Positions 1-6,121 of a DNA stretch of 10,449 nt are shown here, one piece after another. The notes below the pieces were generated by a model. That model was given only the letters and a program-made list of their open reading frames with translations. It had not been told where the DNA came from and searched no databases. Source of the DNA: Candidatus Pacearchaeota archaeon. Lineage in GTDB: Archaea > Nanobdellota > Nanobdellia > Pacearchaeales > GW2011-AR1. Positions within the stretch are counted from its first letter, which is position 1. Each line of letters starts with the position of its first letter. A program made the position numbers and the translations under genes. The stretch is from assembly GCA_017609045.1 (NCBI GenBank), contig JAFCES010000008.1, positions 1-10,449 of the forward strand, read 5' to 3'.

Positions 1-1853
1 ATTATAAACTGTTTTCTTGGAGCTACCTGATCCCCCATTAAAGTTGAAAATATTCTATCCGCCTCTACAGCGTCTTCTATGTTAACTTTTTTTAAAATTC
101 TGCTTTTTGGATTCATGGTAGTTTCCCATAACTGTTGAGGATTCATTTCTCCCAAACCTTTAAATCTTGTAACATGTCCTCCAATTTTACTTGTTAGCTT
201 CTTTAGTTCATCGTCTGAATAAACATAATGGTCTTTTTTCTTCCTGACTTTATATAAAGGAGATACAGCAACATAGATATTTCCGTTTTCTATTAATTCT
301 GGCATAAATCTATAAAAAAAAGTTAATAAAAGAGTTTTGATATGCTGGCCATCTACATCTGCATCTGTCATAATTATAATTTTGTTGTACCTTAACTTCT
401 CTAGCTTGAAGTCTTCACCTACCCCTGTTCCTATTGCTGTGATGAGATTAGAAATTTCCTCAGAAGAAAGAACTTTTACAGGAGCTGCTTTTTCTACATT
501 TAAAATTTTTCCTTTTAATGGCAAGACAGCCTGTATTTCCTTGTTTCTTGCCTGCTTAGCTGAACCTCCTGCACTCTCACCTTCTACTATGTATAATTCG
601 GTTTTTTCTTTCTTACGCGAGGAACAGTCAGCTAATTTTCCTGGCAATCCAGATAAACCAAAAGCAGTTTTTCTTCTTATGAGCTCTTTTGCTTTTTTAG
701 CAGCGTTTCTAGCTTTTGCAGCTTCAGAGGCTTTTGTTGCTATTTTCCTGGCTATTCCTGGATTTTCCTCAAAAAACTGAGAAAGAGCAGAAGAAACAGA
801 GGAATCTACAAAACCCTTAACCTCTGAATTACCGAGTTTAGTTTTTGTTTGCCCTTCAAATTGAGGTTCAGGAATTTTTATACTTATGATAGCTGTTAAT
901 CCTTCTCTAACATCATCTCCTGTTAAGTTACCTTGTTTAAGGATGTTCTGCTTTTTTGCGTAATCATTTATCACTCTTGTTAAAGCTGTTTTAAAACCAG
1001 AAATATGGGTTCCTCCTTCTACTGTATTTATAGTGTTTACAAAACCAAAAATATTTTCTTGGTAGCCAGAGTTATATTGAATTGAAACCTCAAGGACAGT
1101 TGAATCAGTTTGCTTTTTAAAATAAACTGGTTTATGTAAAGCTTCCTTACTTTTATTTACCCATTTTACAAATTCTGTCAATCCGCCAGAATACTGAAAC
1201 TCTTCTTTCTTATTGGTTCTTTCATCTTCCAAAATTATTTTTATGCCAGCATTAAGAAAAGCTATCTCTCTCAGTCTTGTTGAGAGGGTTTTAAAGTCAA
1301 ATTCAGAGGAACTGAAAATTTGTTTGTCAGGAAGAAAAGTTATGGTAGTGCCTGTTTTTTCTACTTTTCCTATTTGGTTTAATTTTCCAAGAGGTTTTCC
1401 TATTTTATATTCTTGTTCATAAATCTTCTTGTCTCTCTTCACCTGAACTTTTAGTTTTTCAGATAAAGCATTTACAACAGAAATACCAACTCCATGTAAG
1501 CCGCCGGAAATCATATAAGCTTTATGATCAAATTTTCCTCCTGCATGCAACTTTGTCAGAACAAGTTCAAGAGCTGTTTTTTTATAAGCGGGAATCATAT
1601 CAACTGGAATTCCCCTCCCATTATCTTCTACTGTTACAGAATTATCCTGATGAATAGTTATCCTGATAGTTGTACAGAAACCAGCTAAAGCTTCATCTAC
1701 AGAATTGTCTACTACTTCATACACAAGATGATGAAGCCCCTCTTTTCCTGTTGAGCCTACATACATGGCTGGCCTTTTTCTTACTCCCTCTAAACCTTCA
1801 AGTACCTTGATGTCTTTTCCTGTATATTTTATTTTTTTCTTTTCAGCTGTCAT
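1..1853 (-). CDS. gyrB: DNA gyrase subunit B, C-terminus cut by window edge
   Basis: ATPase subunit of type IIA topoisomerase. With GyrA it introduces negative supercoils into chromosomal DNA using ATP. 617 codons are visible from ATG at 1853 to the window edge. GHKL ATPase motifs are present: catalytic E46 and N50 in EVVDNSVDEA, D77 in DNGRGIP, and SGGLHGVG at 116-123. The transducer-loop lysine is K337 in QTKTKLG. The TOPRIM domain has E424 in EGESAGG and D497/D499/D501 in TDADVDG. The last visible residues (VAPRKQFI) match the extreme C-terminus of the family, so probably only 10-20 residues are missing. It is the short form, without the large insertion of proteobacterial GyrB. It lies downstream of the ribosomal cluster but has its own promoter. 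The family is bacterial in origin and was acquired by several archaeal groups; gyrA may follow outside the window. No clear Shine-Dalgarno precedes the start. Confidence 0.97.
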   Translation of the reverse strand, partial: MTAEKKKIKYTGKDIKVLEGLEGVRKRPAMYVGSTGKEGLHHLVYEVVDNSVDEALAGFCTTIRITIHQDNSVTVEDNGRGIPVDMIPAYKKTALELVLTKLHAGGKFDHKAYMISGGLHGVGISVVNALSEKLKVQVKRDKKIYEQEYKIGKPLGKLNQIGKVEKTGTTITFLPDKQIFSSSEFDFKTLSTRLREIAFLNAGIKIILEDERTNKKEEFQYSGGLTEFVKWVNKSKEALHKPVYFKKQTDSTVLEVSIQYNSGYQENIFGFVNTINTVEGGTHISGFKTALTRVINDYAKKQNILKQGNLTGDDVREGLTAIISIKIPEPQFEGQTKTKLGNSEVKGFVDSSVSSALSQFFEENPGIARKIATKASEAAKARNAAKKAKELIRRKTAFGLSGLPGKLADCSSRKKEKTELYIVEGESAGGSAKQARNKEIQAVLPLKGKILNVEKAAPVKVLSSEEISNLITAIGTGVGEDFKLEKLRYNKIIIMTDADVDGQHIKTLLLTFFYRFMPELIENGNIYVAVSPLYKVRKKKDHYVYSDDELKKLTSKIGGHVTRFKGLGEMNPQQLWETTMNPKSRILKKVNIEDAVEADRIFSTLMGDQVAPRKQFI

Positions 1854-2104
1854 TTTTAATTTTTGATATTTTTGACTAACATCTAAATTTTTAAGTTTTA
1901 ACTAGCTGGATAACAGAGAATTTTTTCTCTTATTCTTTGTTAAAAAGTCGAAGGAGTTTAAAAACCTTTCCCCTTAAATTTGAGGGTTTCAGGGCTTGTA
2001 AAGATTGAATTCAGTAACCTATATGTTTTGAAAGTTATTTTCTGTTATGTATTTTAGGATATATATGTTGTAAAGGATATGTTAAGGAGAGGGGTTTTGA
2101 AATG
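1854..2104. other. Gene-free spacer between gyrB and L24e
   Basis: This 251-nt AT-rich interval holds no convincing ORF on either strand. It contains a minus-strand BRE/TATA element for gyrB (1957-1970) and a perfect 6-bp inverted repeat (1915-1930) near the predicted 5' end of the gyrB transcript. The half next to L24e (about 1980-2104) shows no RNA gene, long repeat or U-run terminator that I recognise. Confidence 0.6.
1957..1970 (-). promoter_or_regulatory. BRE/TATA promoter for gyrB
   Basis: Read on the minus strand this is GAAAGG followed by TTTTTAAA, the same BRE plus TATA layout seen before other genes here. Transcription would start near 1932-1938, giving a leader of about 80 nt before the gyrB ATG at 1853. 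A weaker A/T-rich TATA-like stretch near 1888-1898 could give a much shorter leader. Confidence 0.55.
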
Positions 2105-2269
2105 TTATTTCCCCTTTTTTCCGCCAGCCCACTTCCTCTTTTTTCTCTTCATTTCTGCGTTTTTTCTGCACTTTGAAGAGCAGAAATATTTGATTTTTCC
2201 AGAAGTTTCCACTAAAGTTAGGCCTTTTTCTAAATTATACTGTTTCCCGCAGAACGAACATTCTGGCAT
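2105..2269 (-). CDS. rpl24e: Large-subunit ribosomal protein eL24 (L24e)
   Basis: A 54-residue zinc-binding protein of the archaeal/eukaryotic large ribosomal subunit. The start MPECSFCGK and the later YFCSSKC supply the four cysteines of the zinc finger (C4, C7, C30, C34). They are followed by a basic tail with the family signature RKWAGGKK near the end. The length is normal for archaeal L24e (about 55-70 residues). The start at 2269 is supported by AGGAG at 2280-2284, ten bases upstream. It is the third gene of the L7Ae-S28e-L24e cluster and starts 90 bases after the S28e stop. In many archaea ndk and infB come next; here gyrB follows instead. Confidence 0.95.
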   Translation of the reverse strand: MPECSFCGKQYNLEKGLTLVETSGKIKYFCSSKCRKNAEMKRKKRKWAGGKKGK

Positions 2270-2359
2270 TTTTTATTTTCTCCTATCTTTTCTTCTAAAT
2301 AACAAACTTTTGATTAATAGACTTTTTGGGCCTTCTCTTACTCATTTTCAAGTGAAATT

Positions 2360-2656
2360 TTAAGTAAAAGCTCCCTTTGTAACTTTACTTTTAATTCGTC
2401 TAGCCTCTATTTGGGTTTCTCTTAACATTAAAATATCTCCAAGCTGGACTGGTCCTTTAACATTTCTTCTCATTAACTTGCCTTTTTCACTTCCTTCTAA
2501 AATCTTGCATCTTACTTGTGTTATCTCTCCTCTAAAACCAGTTCTTCCTACTACATCCTCTATTTTTGCTGGGACAGATTTTCCTACAACTTTATCTACT
2601 CCTTTCATTGCCTCTGCTTTCACTTCCCTTATCTTCTGCTTTTTTTTACTTCCCAT
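2360..2656 (-). CDS. rps28e: Small-subunit ribosomal protein eS28 (S28e)
   Basis: Small ribosomal subunit protein with an OB-fold-like core near the mRNA exit/decoding side. The family core is clear from about residue 34: DVVGRTGFRGEITQV, KILEGSEKGK, RRNVKGPVQLGDILMLRETQIEAR. At 98 residues it is longer than usual archaeal S28e (about 65-75). The extra sequence is a lysine-rich N-terminus of about 25-30 residues and a short tail after IKSK. The N-terminus may be real or the start may be M17 (position 2608), which has GAGG a few bases upstream. The ATG at 2656 follows the L7Ae stop by 11 bases with GGGA upstream, so coupling to L7Ae is likely. Confidence 0.93.
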   Translation of the reverse strand: MGSKKKQKIREVKAEAMKGVDKVVGKSVPAKIEDVVGRTGFRGEITQVRCKILEGSEKGKLMRRNVKGPVQLGDILMLRETQIEARRIKSKVTKGAFT

Positions 2657-2667
2657 TTTTTCCCTTT

Positions 2668-2994
2668 TTACTCGCTTTTTTCAGCAGTTTTCTTTTCTGT
2701 TTTTACTTCTGGAAGTTCAGCTTCTCCTACCTCAATAACAGCTATAGAGGAACAAGGAACTTTTATTCCTGCAGCTATTCCTAGTTTTTCCTTACTATCT
2801 ACTTCTTCACAAGGAATGTTTTTTTCTTTACATAAGATTGGAAGATGCTGAATAATCTCTGGTGGAGATGTGTCTTTAGCAAAAACAACAAGTTTAGCTG
2901 TACCCCTTTCTATAGCTTTGGTAACTTCGTTTATCCCTTTTTCTATTTTCCCAGTTTTTCTTGCTTTCTCGACAATTTCATATACAGAAGGCAT
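2668..2994 (-). CDS. rpl7ae: Ribosomal protein L7Ae (kink-turn RNA-binding protein)
   Basis: In archaea L7Ae binds kink-turn RNA in 23S rRNA, in C/D and H/ACA guide RNPs and in RNase P. The 108-residue product has the RNA-recognition signature KGINEVTKAIERG (residues 19-31), the strand LVVFAKDTSP (35-44), PILCKEKNIPC (52-62) and LGIAAGI (71-77). It ends in a charged tail after about residue 90, with Lys/Glu runs. It is slightly shorter than many archaeal homologues (about 120), mainly because the N-terminus is short. It heads the L7Ae-S28e-L24e cluster. Two TATA-like elements lie upstream (3031-3039 and 3098-3112). Archaeal L7Ae mRNA leaders can carry kink-turns bound by the protein itself, which makes the longer leader worth a look. 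Confidence 0.95.
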   Translation of the reverse strand: MPSVYEIVEKARKTGKIEKGINEVTKAIERGTAKLVVFAKDTSPPEIIQHLPILCKEKNIPCEEVDSKEKLGIAAGIKVPCSSIAVIEVGEAELPEVKTEKKTAEKSE

Positions 2995-3030
2995 TTTAGC
3001 TCAAATTCTAACTTCTTATTTTTACTCAAT

Positions 3031-3039
3031 TTTATAAAG
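3031..3039 (-). promoter_or_regulatory. Proximal TATA box for the L7Ae cluster
   Basis: Minus-strand CTTTATAAA lies 37-45 bases upstream of the L7Ae ATG. Transcription would begin near 3008, giving a leader of about 15 nt. The upstream BRE is weak compared with the distal element at 3098-3112. Confidence 0.5.
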
Positions 3040-3097
3040 TCAAAATTTTCGTCCTCCCAAATTTAGTTCATTGGATAAATAAGTTTTGTTGAGTGGG

Positions 3098-3112
3098 TTT
3101 ATAAAACTTTCC
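3098..3112 (-). promoter_or_regulatory. Distal BRE/TATA promoter upstream of L7Ae
   Basis: Minus-strand GGAAAG followed by TTTTATAAA is one of the best BRE/TATA matches in the window. It sits only a few bases beyond the Kae1 stop codon (3115-3117). A start near 3075 would give an L7Ae leader of about 80 nt, or a separate short transcript. Confidence 0.55.
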
Positions 3113-3114
3113 TC

Positions 3115-4110
3115 TCACTTCCATTTAACCTCAACATCATCTGTTCTCTGTCTTGGCAGTATATCAACTTTATTTGGCTTTTCTTTTATTCCTTTTTCAA
3201 ACATTATTTCTCCTAAGAAGCCAATCATTCCAGCATTGTCAACGAGAAGTTCGTTTGGAGGACAAAAGTATCTCGCTCCTCTTTCTTTACACATGATTTT
3301 AGCCATTTCTTGAAGACGAGAATTGCAGGCAACTCCTCCTCCAAGTAAAAGTTCGTTTTTTCCTGTATGAGCTAAAGCTCTTTCGCTAGCTTCTATTAAC
3401 ATAGCGAAGACAGTTTCCTGTAAACTGAAGGAGAGGTCTTCAAGTTTATACTTTTTACTTTCAAGTTTCTGCTTTAAATTAGTGAGAATGCCAGAAAAAG
3501 CAACATCCATTCCTTTTATGCTGTAGGGAAGCTCAATATATTTTTTTCCTTTTTCAGATAGCTCCTGAATTTTTGGTCCGCCAGGAAAACCAATTCCTGC
3601 ATATCTGGCGAAACTATCTATGAAATTTCCTATACCTCTGTCAAGAGTTTCTCCGAAAACCCTATATTTTCCAGAAGAATATGCTATTATTTGTGTGTTT
3701 GCGCCAGAGACATATAAGAGGACGGGATCTCTCGCTCCAGTAATCTTGCCTATTTCGAGATGAGATACACAATGATTCACAGGAACTACTGGAACTTTTA
3801 ATTTTCTTGCTAGTTCCTTAGTAAACTCTTTTCCTACTTTTAAACAAGGAGGAAGTCCGGGACCTTGGGAAAAAGCTATGGCTTTAATTTCTTTTTCTGT
3901 GATGTTGGCTTGTTTTAATGCTTCCCTATATATTTCTTCCTTAATTTTTTCATGATGTTCAGCAGCTTCTATAGGAATTATGCCTCCTTTTTCTGTTGCA
4001 TAGCTATCTTTAATATTACTCAAAATTTTTCCATCGTCAACTACAGCCACTCCAAAAGTGTGAGCTGTTGATTCTATACCTAAAATATATTTTTTCATTT
4101 TTCCCCTCAT
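3115..4110 (-). CDS. kae1: tRNA t6A threonylcarbamoyltransferase Kae1/TsaD (KEOPS)
   Basis: Catalytic subunit of the KEOPS complex. It transfers threonylcarbamoyl to A37 of ANN-decoding tRNAs in the cytoplasm. ASKHA-fold motifs are intact: phosphate loop GIESTAHTFG (11-20), metal-binding His pair in NHCVSHLEIG (H113 and H117), YVSGANTQ (133-140), DVAFSGIL (202-209), LLLGGGVACNSRL (254-266) and metal Asp D291 in LVDNAGM. It is a stand-alone Kae1 with no C-terminal Bud32 kinase fusion, and 331 residues is normal. The first ATG at 4110 overlaps the stop of the upstream nucleotidyltransferase (ATGA). M5 at 4098 is the better start because GAGGGG at 4103-4108 lies just before it and family members begin with a short lead to GIESTAH. 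Cotranscription with the nucleotidyltransferase is very likely. Confidence 0.97.
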   Translation of the reverse strand: MRGKMKKYILGIESTAHTFGVAVVDDGKILSNIKDSYATEKGGIIPIEAAEHHEKIKEEIYREALKQANITEKEIKAIAFSQGPGLPPCLKVGKEFTKELARKLKVPVVPVNHCVSHLEIGKITGARDPVLLYVSGANTQIIAYSSGKYRVFGETLDRGIGNFIDSFARYAGIGFPGGPKIQELSEKGKKYIELPYSIKGMDVAFSGILTNLKQKLESKKYKLEDLSFSLQETVFAMLIEASERALAHTGKNELLLGGGVACNSRLQEMAKIMCKERGARYFCPPNELLVDNAGMIGFLGEIMFEKGIKEKPNKVDILPRQRTDDVEVKWK

Positions 4111-4826
4111 TTCAGCCCTTCATATTCTTCTAAACTGCCAATATCATGCCACTGTCCTTCAAAAATATAAGCATAAATTTCTTCCTTCTGTTTACAGAAA
4201 TACTCTATTAGATAACCAGGAGCATCTTTTTTCAAGTCTGTCTGCATATACTCTTCTATTTTTTTCAAGTCATCTTTTGAAAAAATATAAAGGCCGATAC
4301 TTGATAAGTTTGTTTTTGGTTCTTGTGGTTTTTCTTCAAAACTAACAAGTTTATTATTTTTTATTTCTACAACAGAATATTTCTTAACCAGTTCTTTATC
4401 ATCTACTTGATAAATTCCAGCTGTTGTTTTCTTAACTTTATTGAAAAGCTCTACAAATTCATTAAGAGAGAAGGTGAAGAGGTTGTCCCCTAAAACAACA
4501 AGAATATCATCTTGTATGTTTTTTTCTTTTATTACAAAATATAAATCACCTATTCCTCCGAGTCTTGTTTCATTAGTAGAGGTGCCGTCGTTTATTATCT
4601 CTGTTTTAGCTTTAATCTCTTCGCTCTGATTTTGTAACCACCATATAAAATTATTGTAGAATTTATCATTTGTAACAATAAAAATTTCATCTATGGTTTC
4701 TGGTATTTTCTCAACTACATAACTAAGAAGAGGTCTGCCTTTAATTTCAAGTAAATGTTTTGGCTTATCAAGAGTGAGTGGATATAAACGAGTCGCATAT
4801 CCTGCGCATAAGATTACTGCTTTCAT
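4107..4826 (-). CDS. Sugar-phosphate nucleotidyltransferase (RmlA/GlmU N-domain type)
   Basis: A 239-residue NTP-transferase that would join a sugar-1-phosphate to an NTP to give an NDP-sugar for glycans or glycolipids. The signature loop is AGYATRLYPLT (8-18) followed by KPKHLL (21-26), with Tyr replacing the usual Gly/Thr of GxGTRL. Other motifs are the metal-binding D114 in LGDNLF, EKP at 165-167 and GQWHDIGSLEEY near the end. The length fits the catalytic domain alone, with no left-handed beta-helix acyltransferase domain. The sugar and base cannot be read from the sequence. It is the first gene of an operon with Kae1 and is probably leaderless: a TATA box at 4849-4856 places transcription start at or next to the ATG. 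An inverted repeat (4827-4848) overlies that region. Confidence 0.9.
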   Translation of the reverse strand: MKAVILCAGYATRLYPLTLDKPKHLLEIKGRPLLSYVVEKIPETIDEIFIVTNDKFYNNFIWWLQNQSEEIKAKTEIINDGTSTNETRLGGIGDLYFVIKEKNIQDDILVVLGDNLFTFSLNEFVELFNKVKKTTAGIYQVDDKELVKKYSVVEIKNNKLVSFEEKPQEPKTNLSSIGLYIFSKDDLKKIEEYMQTDLKKDAPGYLIEYFCKQKEEIYAYIFEGQWHDIGSLEEYEGLK

Positions 4827-4848
4827 ATCTGGAAAATAAAAACCAGAT
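4827..4848. repeat. Perfect 6-bp inverted repeat over the nucleotidyltransferase start site
   Basis: ATCTGG (4827-4832) and CCAGAT (4843-4848) form a perfect inverted repeat with a 10-base A/T spacer. It lies between the TATA box and the ATG at 4826, covering the predicted transcription start. It could be a repressor operator, or chance in AT-rich DNA. Confidence 0.5.
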
Positions 4849-4856
4849 TTATAAAT
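4849..4856 (-). promoter_or_regulatory. TATA box for the nucleotidyltransferase-kae1 operon
   Basis: Minus-strand ATTTATAAA-like box centred near 4852, about 26 bases from the ATG at 4826. This spacing predicts a leaderless or nearly leaderless mRNA. Confidence 0.55.
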
Positions 4857-4876
4857 TTAAGTGAAAAATACAAGAG

Positions 4877-4899
4877 AAATAAAAAATTAAAAATGAAAA
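4877..4899 (-). terminator. U-run terminator after the basic-tail gene
   Basis: Downstream of the stop at 4912 the minus strand reads as three successive T runs (4, 5 and 6 T's) separated by one or two bases. This is a typical archaeal intrinsic terminator without a needed hairpin. It insulates the gene from the promoter at 4849-4856. Confidence 0.55.
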
Positions 4900-4911
4900 G
4901 TTACCCTTAGT

Positions 4912-5073
4912 CTATCTCTTCTTTTTTCTTTTTTTTACTGCTTTCTTTTTCTTGGCTTTCTTTTTTCTTCCGCCTCTCGCCATCTTTGCTTCACAGACAT
5001 TGCCTTTTCCATCAACATAATAAAGATAGCCTTTCTTTCTTTTTACAACATTCTTAGCAATAACTCTTCCCAT
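4912..5073 (-). CDS. Small protein with Lys/Arg-rich C-terminal tail, function unknown
   Basis: A 53-residue protein. Residues 1-33 (start MGRVIAKNVVKRKKGYLYYV, then DGKGNVCEAKMAR) look like a small folded beta unit with one cysteine. Residues 36-53 are almost only Lys and Arg with two Ala and one Val. It has its own promoter (TATA 5113-5121) and a strong Shine-Dalgarno, AGGAGGT at 5078-5084, five bases from the ATG. Together with the U-run terminator this makes a self-contained, well-translated gene. I do not recognise a named family. The composition suggests nucleic-acid or ribosome binding, comparable in style to small chromatin or ribosomal proteins; this is inference only. Confidence 0.85.
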   Translation of the reverse strand: MGRVIAKNVVKRKKGYLYYVDGKGNVCEAKMARGGRKKKAKKKKAVKKRKKKR

Positions 5074-5112
5074 TTTTACCTCCTTTTTCTTCTCTTTTTT
5101 ACGAGGAGAGAG

Positions 5113-5126
5113 TATTTAAATGTTTC
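5113..5126 (-). promoter_or_regulatory. BRE/TATA promoter for the basic-tail gene
   Basis: Minus-strand GAAACATTTAAATA lies across the stop codon of the upstream DUF192 gene (5116-5118). Start is predicted near 5090, a leader of about 17 nt that contains the Shine-Dalgarno. Confidence 0.6.
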
Positions 5127-5457
5127 TTTTATCGAGGAGAAAATTAATAGTTGAATGGTACTTGTTGTTGAGTGGTATTTCCAAGAGTTTGTTAAAATTT
5201 TGTGCTGATTTAATTAAAGGTTGGTTTGGAGGTATTATTTTAAAATCCACCACCTTTCCCTCATTTAGCCATATAGCAAGAAAAGGTGGACAGAAAAAAG
5301 AATGTATAGTATGTCTAGCTTTTTTTTTGAAATCAAACAATAAAGCTTTAGCCTTTTTTCCTTTGAACATTAATCCTGTGAGCTTTTTTAATCCTTCAAC
5401 TCTTTCTATGTCTATAATTTCTATTACCTTTCCCCCAAATTTAATTTTTGCTTTCAT
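5116..5457 (-). CDS. DUF192 (UPF0127) family protein
   Basis: A 113-residue member of the DUF192 beta-barrel family, whose biochemical role is not established. Family features are visible: ERVEGLKKLTGLMF (18-31), a hydrophobic stretch ALLFDF (38-43), the hallmark IHSFFCPPFLAIWL (51-64) and VVDFKIIPPNQP (69-80). Many bacterial members are secreted or lipid-anchored, but this one has no signal peptide and begins directly at the domain, as archaeal versions often do. Its ATG overlaps the stop of the metallopeptidase-like gene by four bases (ATGA), so translation is probably coupled. It is the last gene of a four-gene operon. Confidence 0.88.
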   Translation of the reverse strand: MKAKIKFGGKVIEIIDIERVEGLKKLTGLMFKGKKAKALLFDFKKKARHTIHSFFCPPFLAIWLNEGKVVDFKIIPPNQPLIKSAQNFNKLLEIPLNNKYHSTINFLLDKRNI

Positions 5458-5816
5458 TCTTTCAGTTTTTTGTAAAGTTTTTCTACATTTCTTCTTGTCA
5501 CATAGTTATGATGTTTAAATCCTCCACCAAAACTTTTTGGTATATGCAGAAGTTCATGGATGATGGTTTTTATTTTTTCTTGCTCTTCAAGTTTATCAAA
5601 TTTTTCGCTTAAAAATTCTAAAACATAAAAACCTTTTCTTCCTAAAGCTTTTTGCATGACTTTGTTGAGGGCGTGGCATCTCGCTATACAATTTCTTGAT
5701 TTACTTCCATAGCTTCTTATGCAGGATATGTCATTAATTCTGATATGTGAGAGGTTTAGCTTTTCAATTATCTTTTCAACTTTTTCTTGTATGTCTCTGG
5801 CTTCTTCATATCTCAT
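5454..5816 (-). CDS. Predicted zinc metallopeptidase-like protein (HELLH)
   Basis: A 120-residue protein resembling the archaeal/bacterial 'putative metallopeptidase' group (COG4900-like). The zinc signature is IIHELLHIPKSFGGGFKHH: H87 and H91 as ligands with E88 as the catalytic base, and H102 or H103 as a likely third ligand after the GGG turn. Upstream, residues 31-48 contain C32, C43 and C47 (SCIRSYGSKS, RNCIARCHAL), possibly a second metal site. There is no signal peptide or membrane segment, so it should be cytoplasmic. Substrates are unknown; activity is inferred from the motif. It overlaps the genes on both sides by four bases each (ATGA), strong evidence for an operon. Confidence 0.82.
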   Translation of the reverse strand: MRYEEARDIQEKVEKIIEKLNLSHIRINDISCIRSYGSKSRNCIARCHALNKVMQKALGRKGFYVLEFLSEKFDKLEEQEKIKTIIHELLHIPKSFGGGFKHHNYVTRRNVEKLYKKLKE

Positions 5817-6121
5817 TTTATTTCTTTGGTAATAATGTTAAAAATTTTTATAACGTTGAATATATCTTTTCTTTTAAAAGCATTTTCAAGCTTTTCAAGT
5901 GTTCCTCTTTCTGCACTTAATTCTTTAAGGTGTCTTTTTCTCAGCTCTTCTTCCAACTCATCCTTATTTTCTATACGAGAGAGAACCAATCTTTCTAAAA
6001 AATTTGGTTCTGTGCTTGCTTCAATATACAGGGGCTCTTCTAACATAGCTACATATATTCTTGTAGGAAAAACTAAATAATGTCTGCCCTCCGCATAAGA
6101 ATAATATCCTTTAATTCTCAT
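5813..6121 (-). CDS. Conserved-looking small protein of unknown function
   Basis: 102 residues, not recognised. Residues 1-38 (MRIKGYYSYAEGRHYLVFPT onward) look like beta strands rich in Tyr and Phe. From about residue 42 to the end the sequence is charged and helical (NKDELEEELRKRHLKEL, then KLENAFKRKDIFNVIKIF). It has no signal peptide, membrane segment or metal motif. It overlaps DUF167 by 11 bases upstream and the metallopeptidase-like gene by four bases downstream, so it is part of the operon and probably acts with, or is regulated with, those proteins. The operon position makes it almost certainly a real gene even without homology. Confidence 0.8.
   Translation of the reverse strand: MRIKGYYSYAEGRHYLVFPTRIYVAMLEEPLYIEASTEPNFLERLVLSRIENKDELEEELRKRHLKELSAERGTLEKLENAFKRKDIFNVIKIFNIITKEIK

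Noticed and set aside
337..780. Open frame of 147 codons on the plus strand
   Set aside because: It lies wholly inside gyrB on the opposite strand. Its translation is low-complexity Ser/Phe/Leu, the typical antisense shadow of a Lys/Glu-rich gene.
1980..2104. Possible small RNA or riboswitch between gyrB and L24e
   Set aside because: No stable stem, known motif or terminator could be made out; AT-rich sequence gives only weak pairings.
2295..2345. Sixteen-codon minus-strand ORF (MSKRRPKKSINQKFVI) between S28e and L24e
   Set aside because: The basic composition is tempting, but there is no Shine-Dalgarno, it is out of frame with L24e, and an ORF this short is expected by chance.
2079..2363. 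Plus-strand open frame of 94 codons
   Set aside because: Antisense to L24e, whose cysteine motifs are unmistakable. The Phe/Leu-rich product is a shadow.
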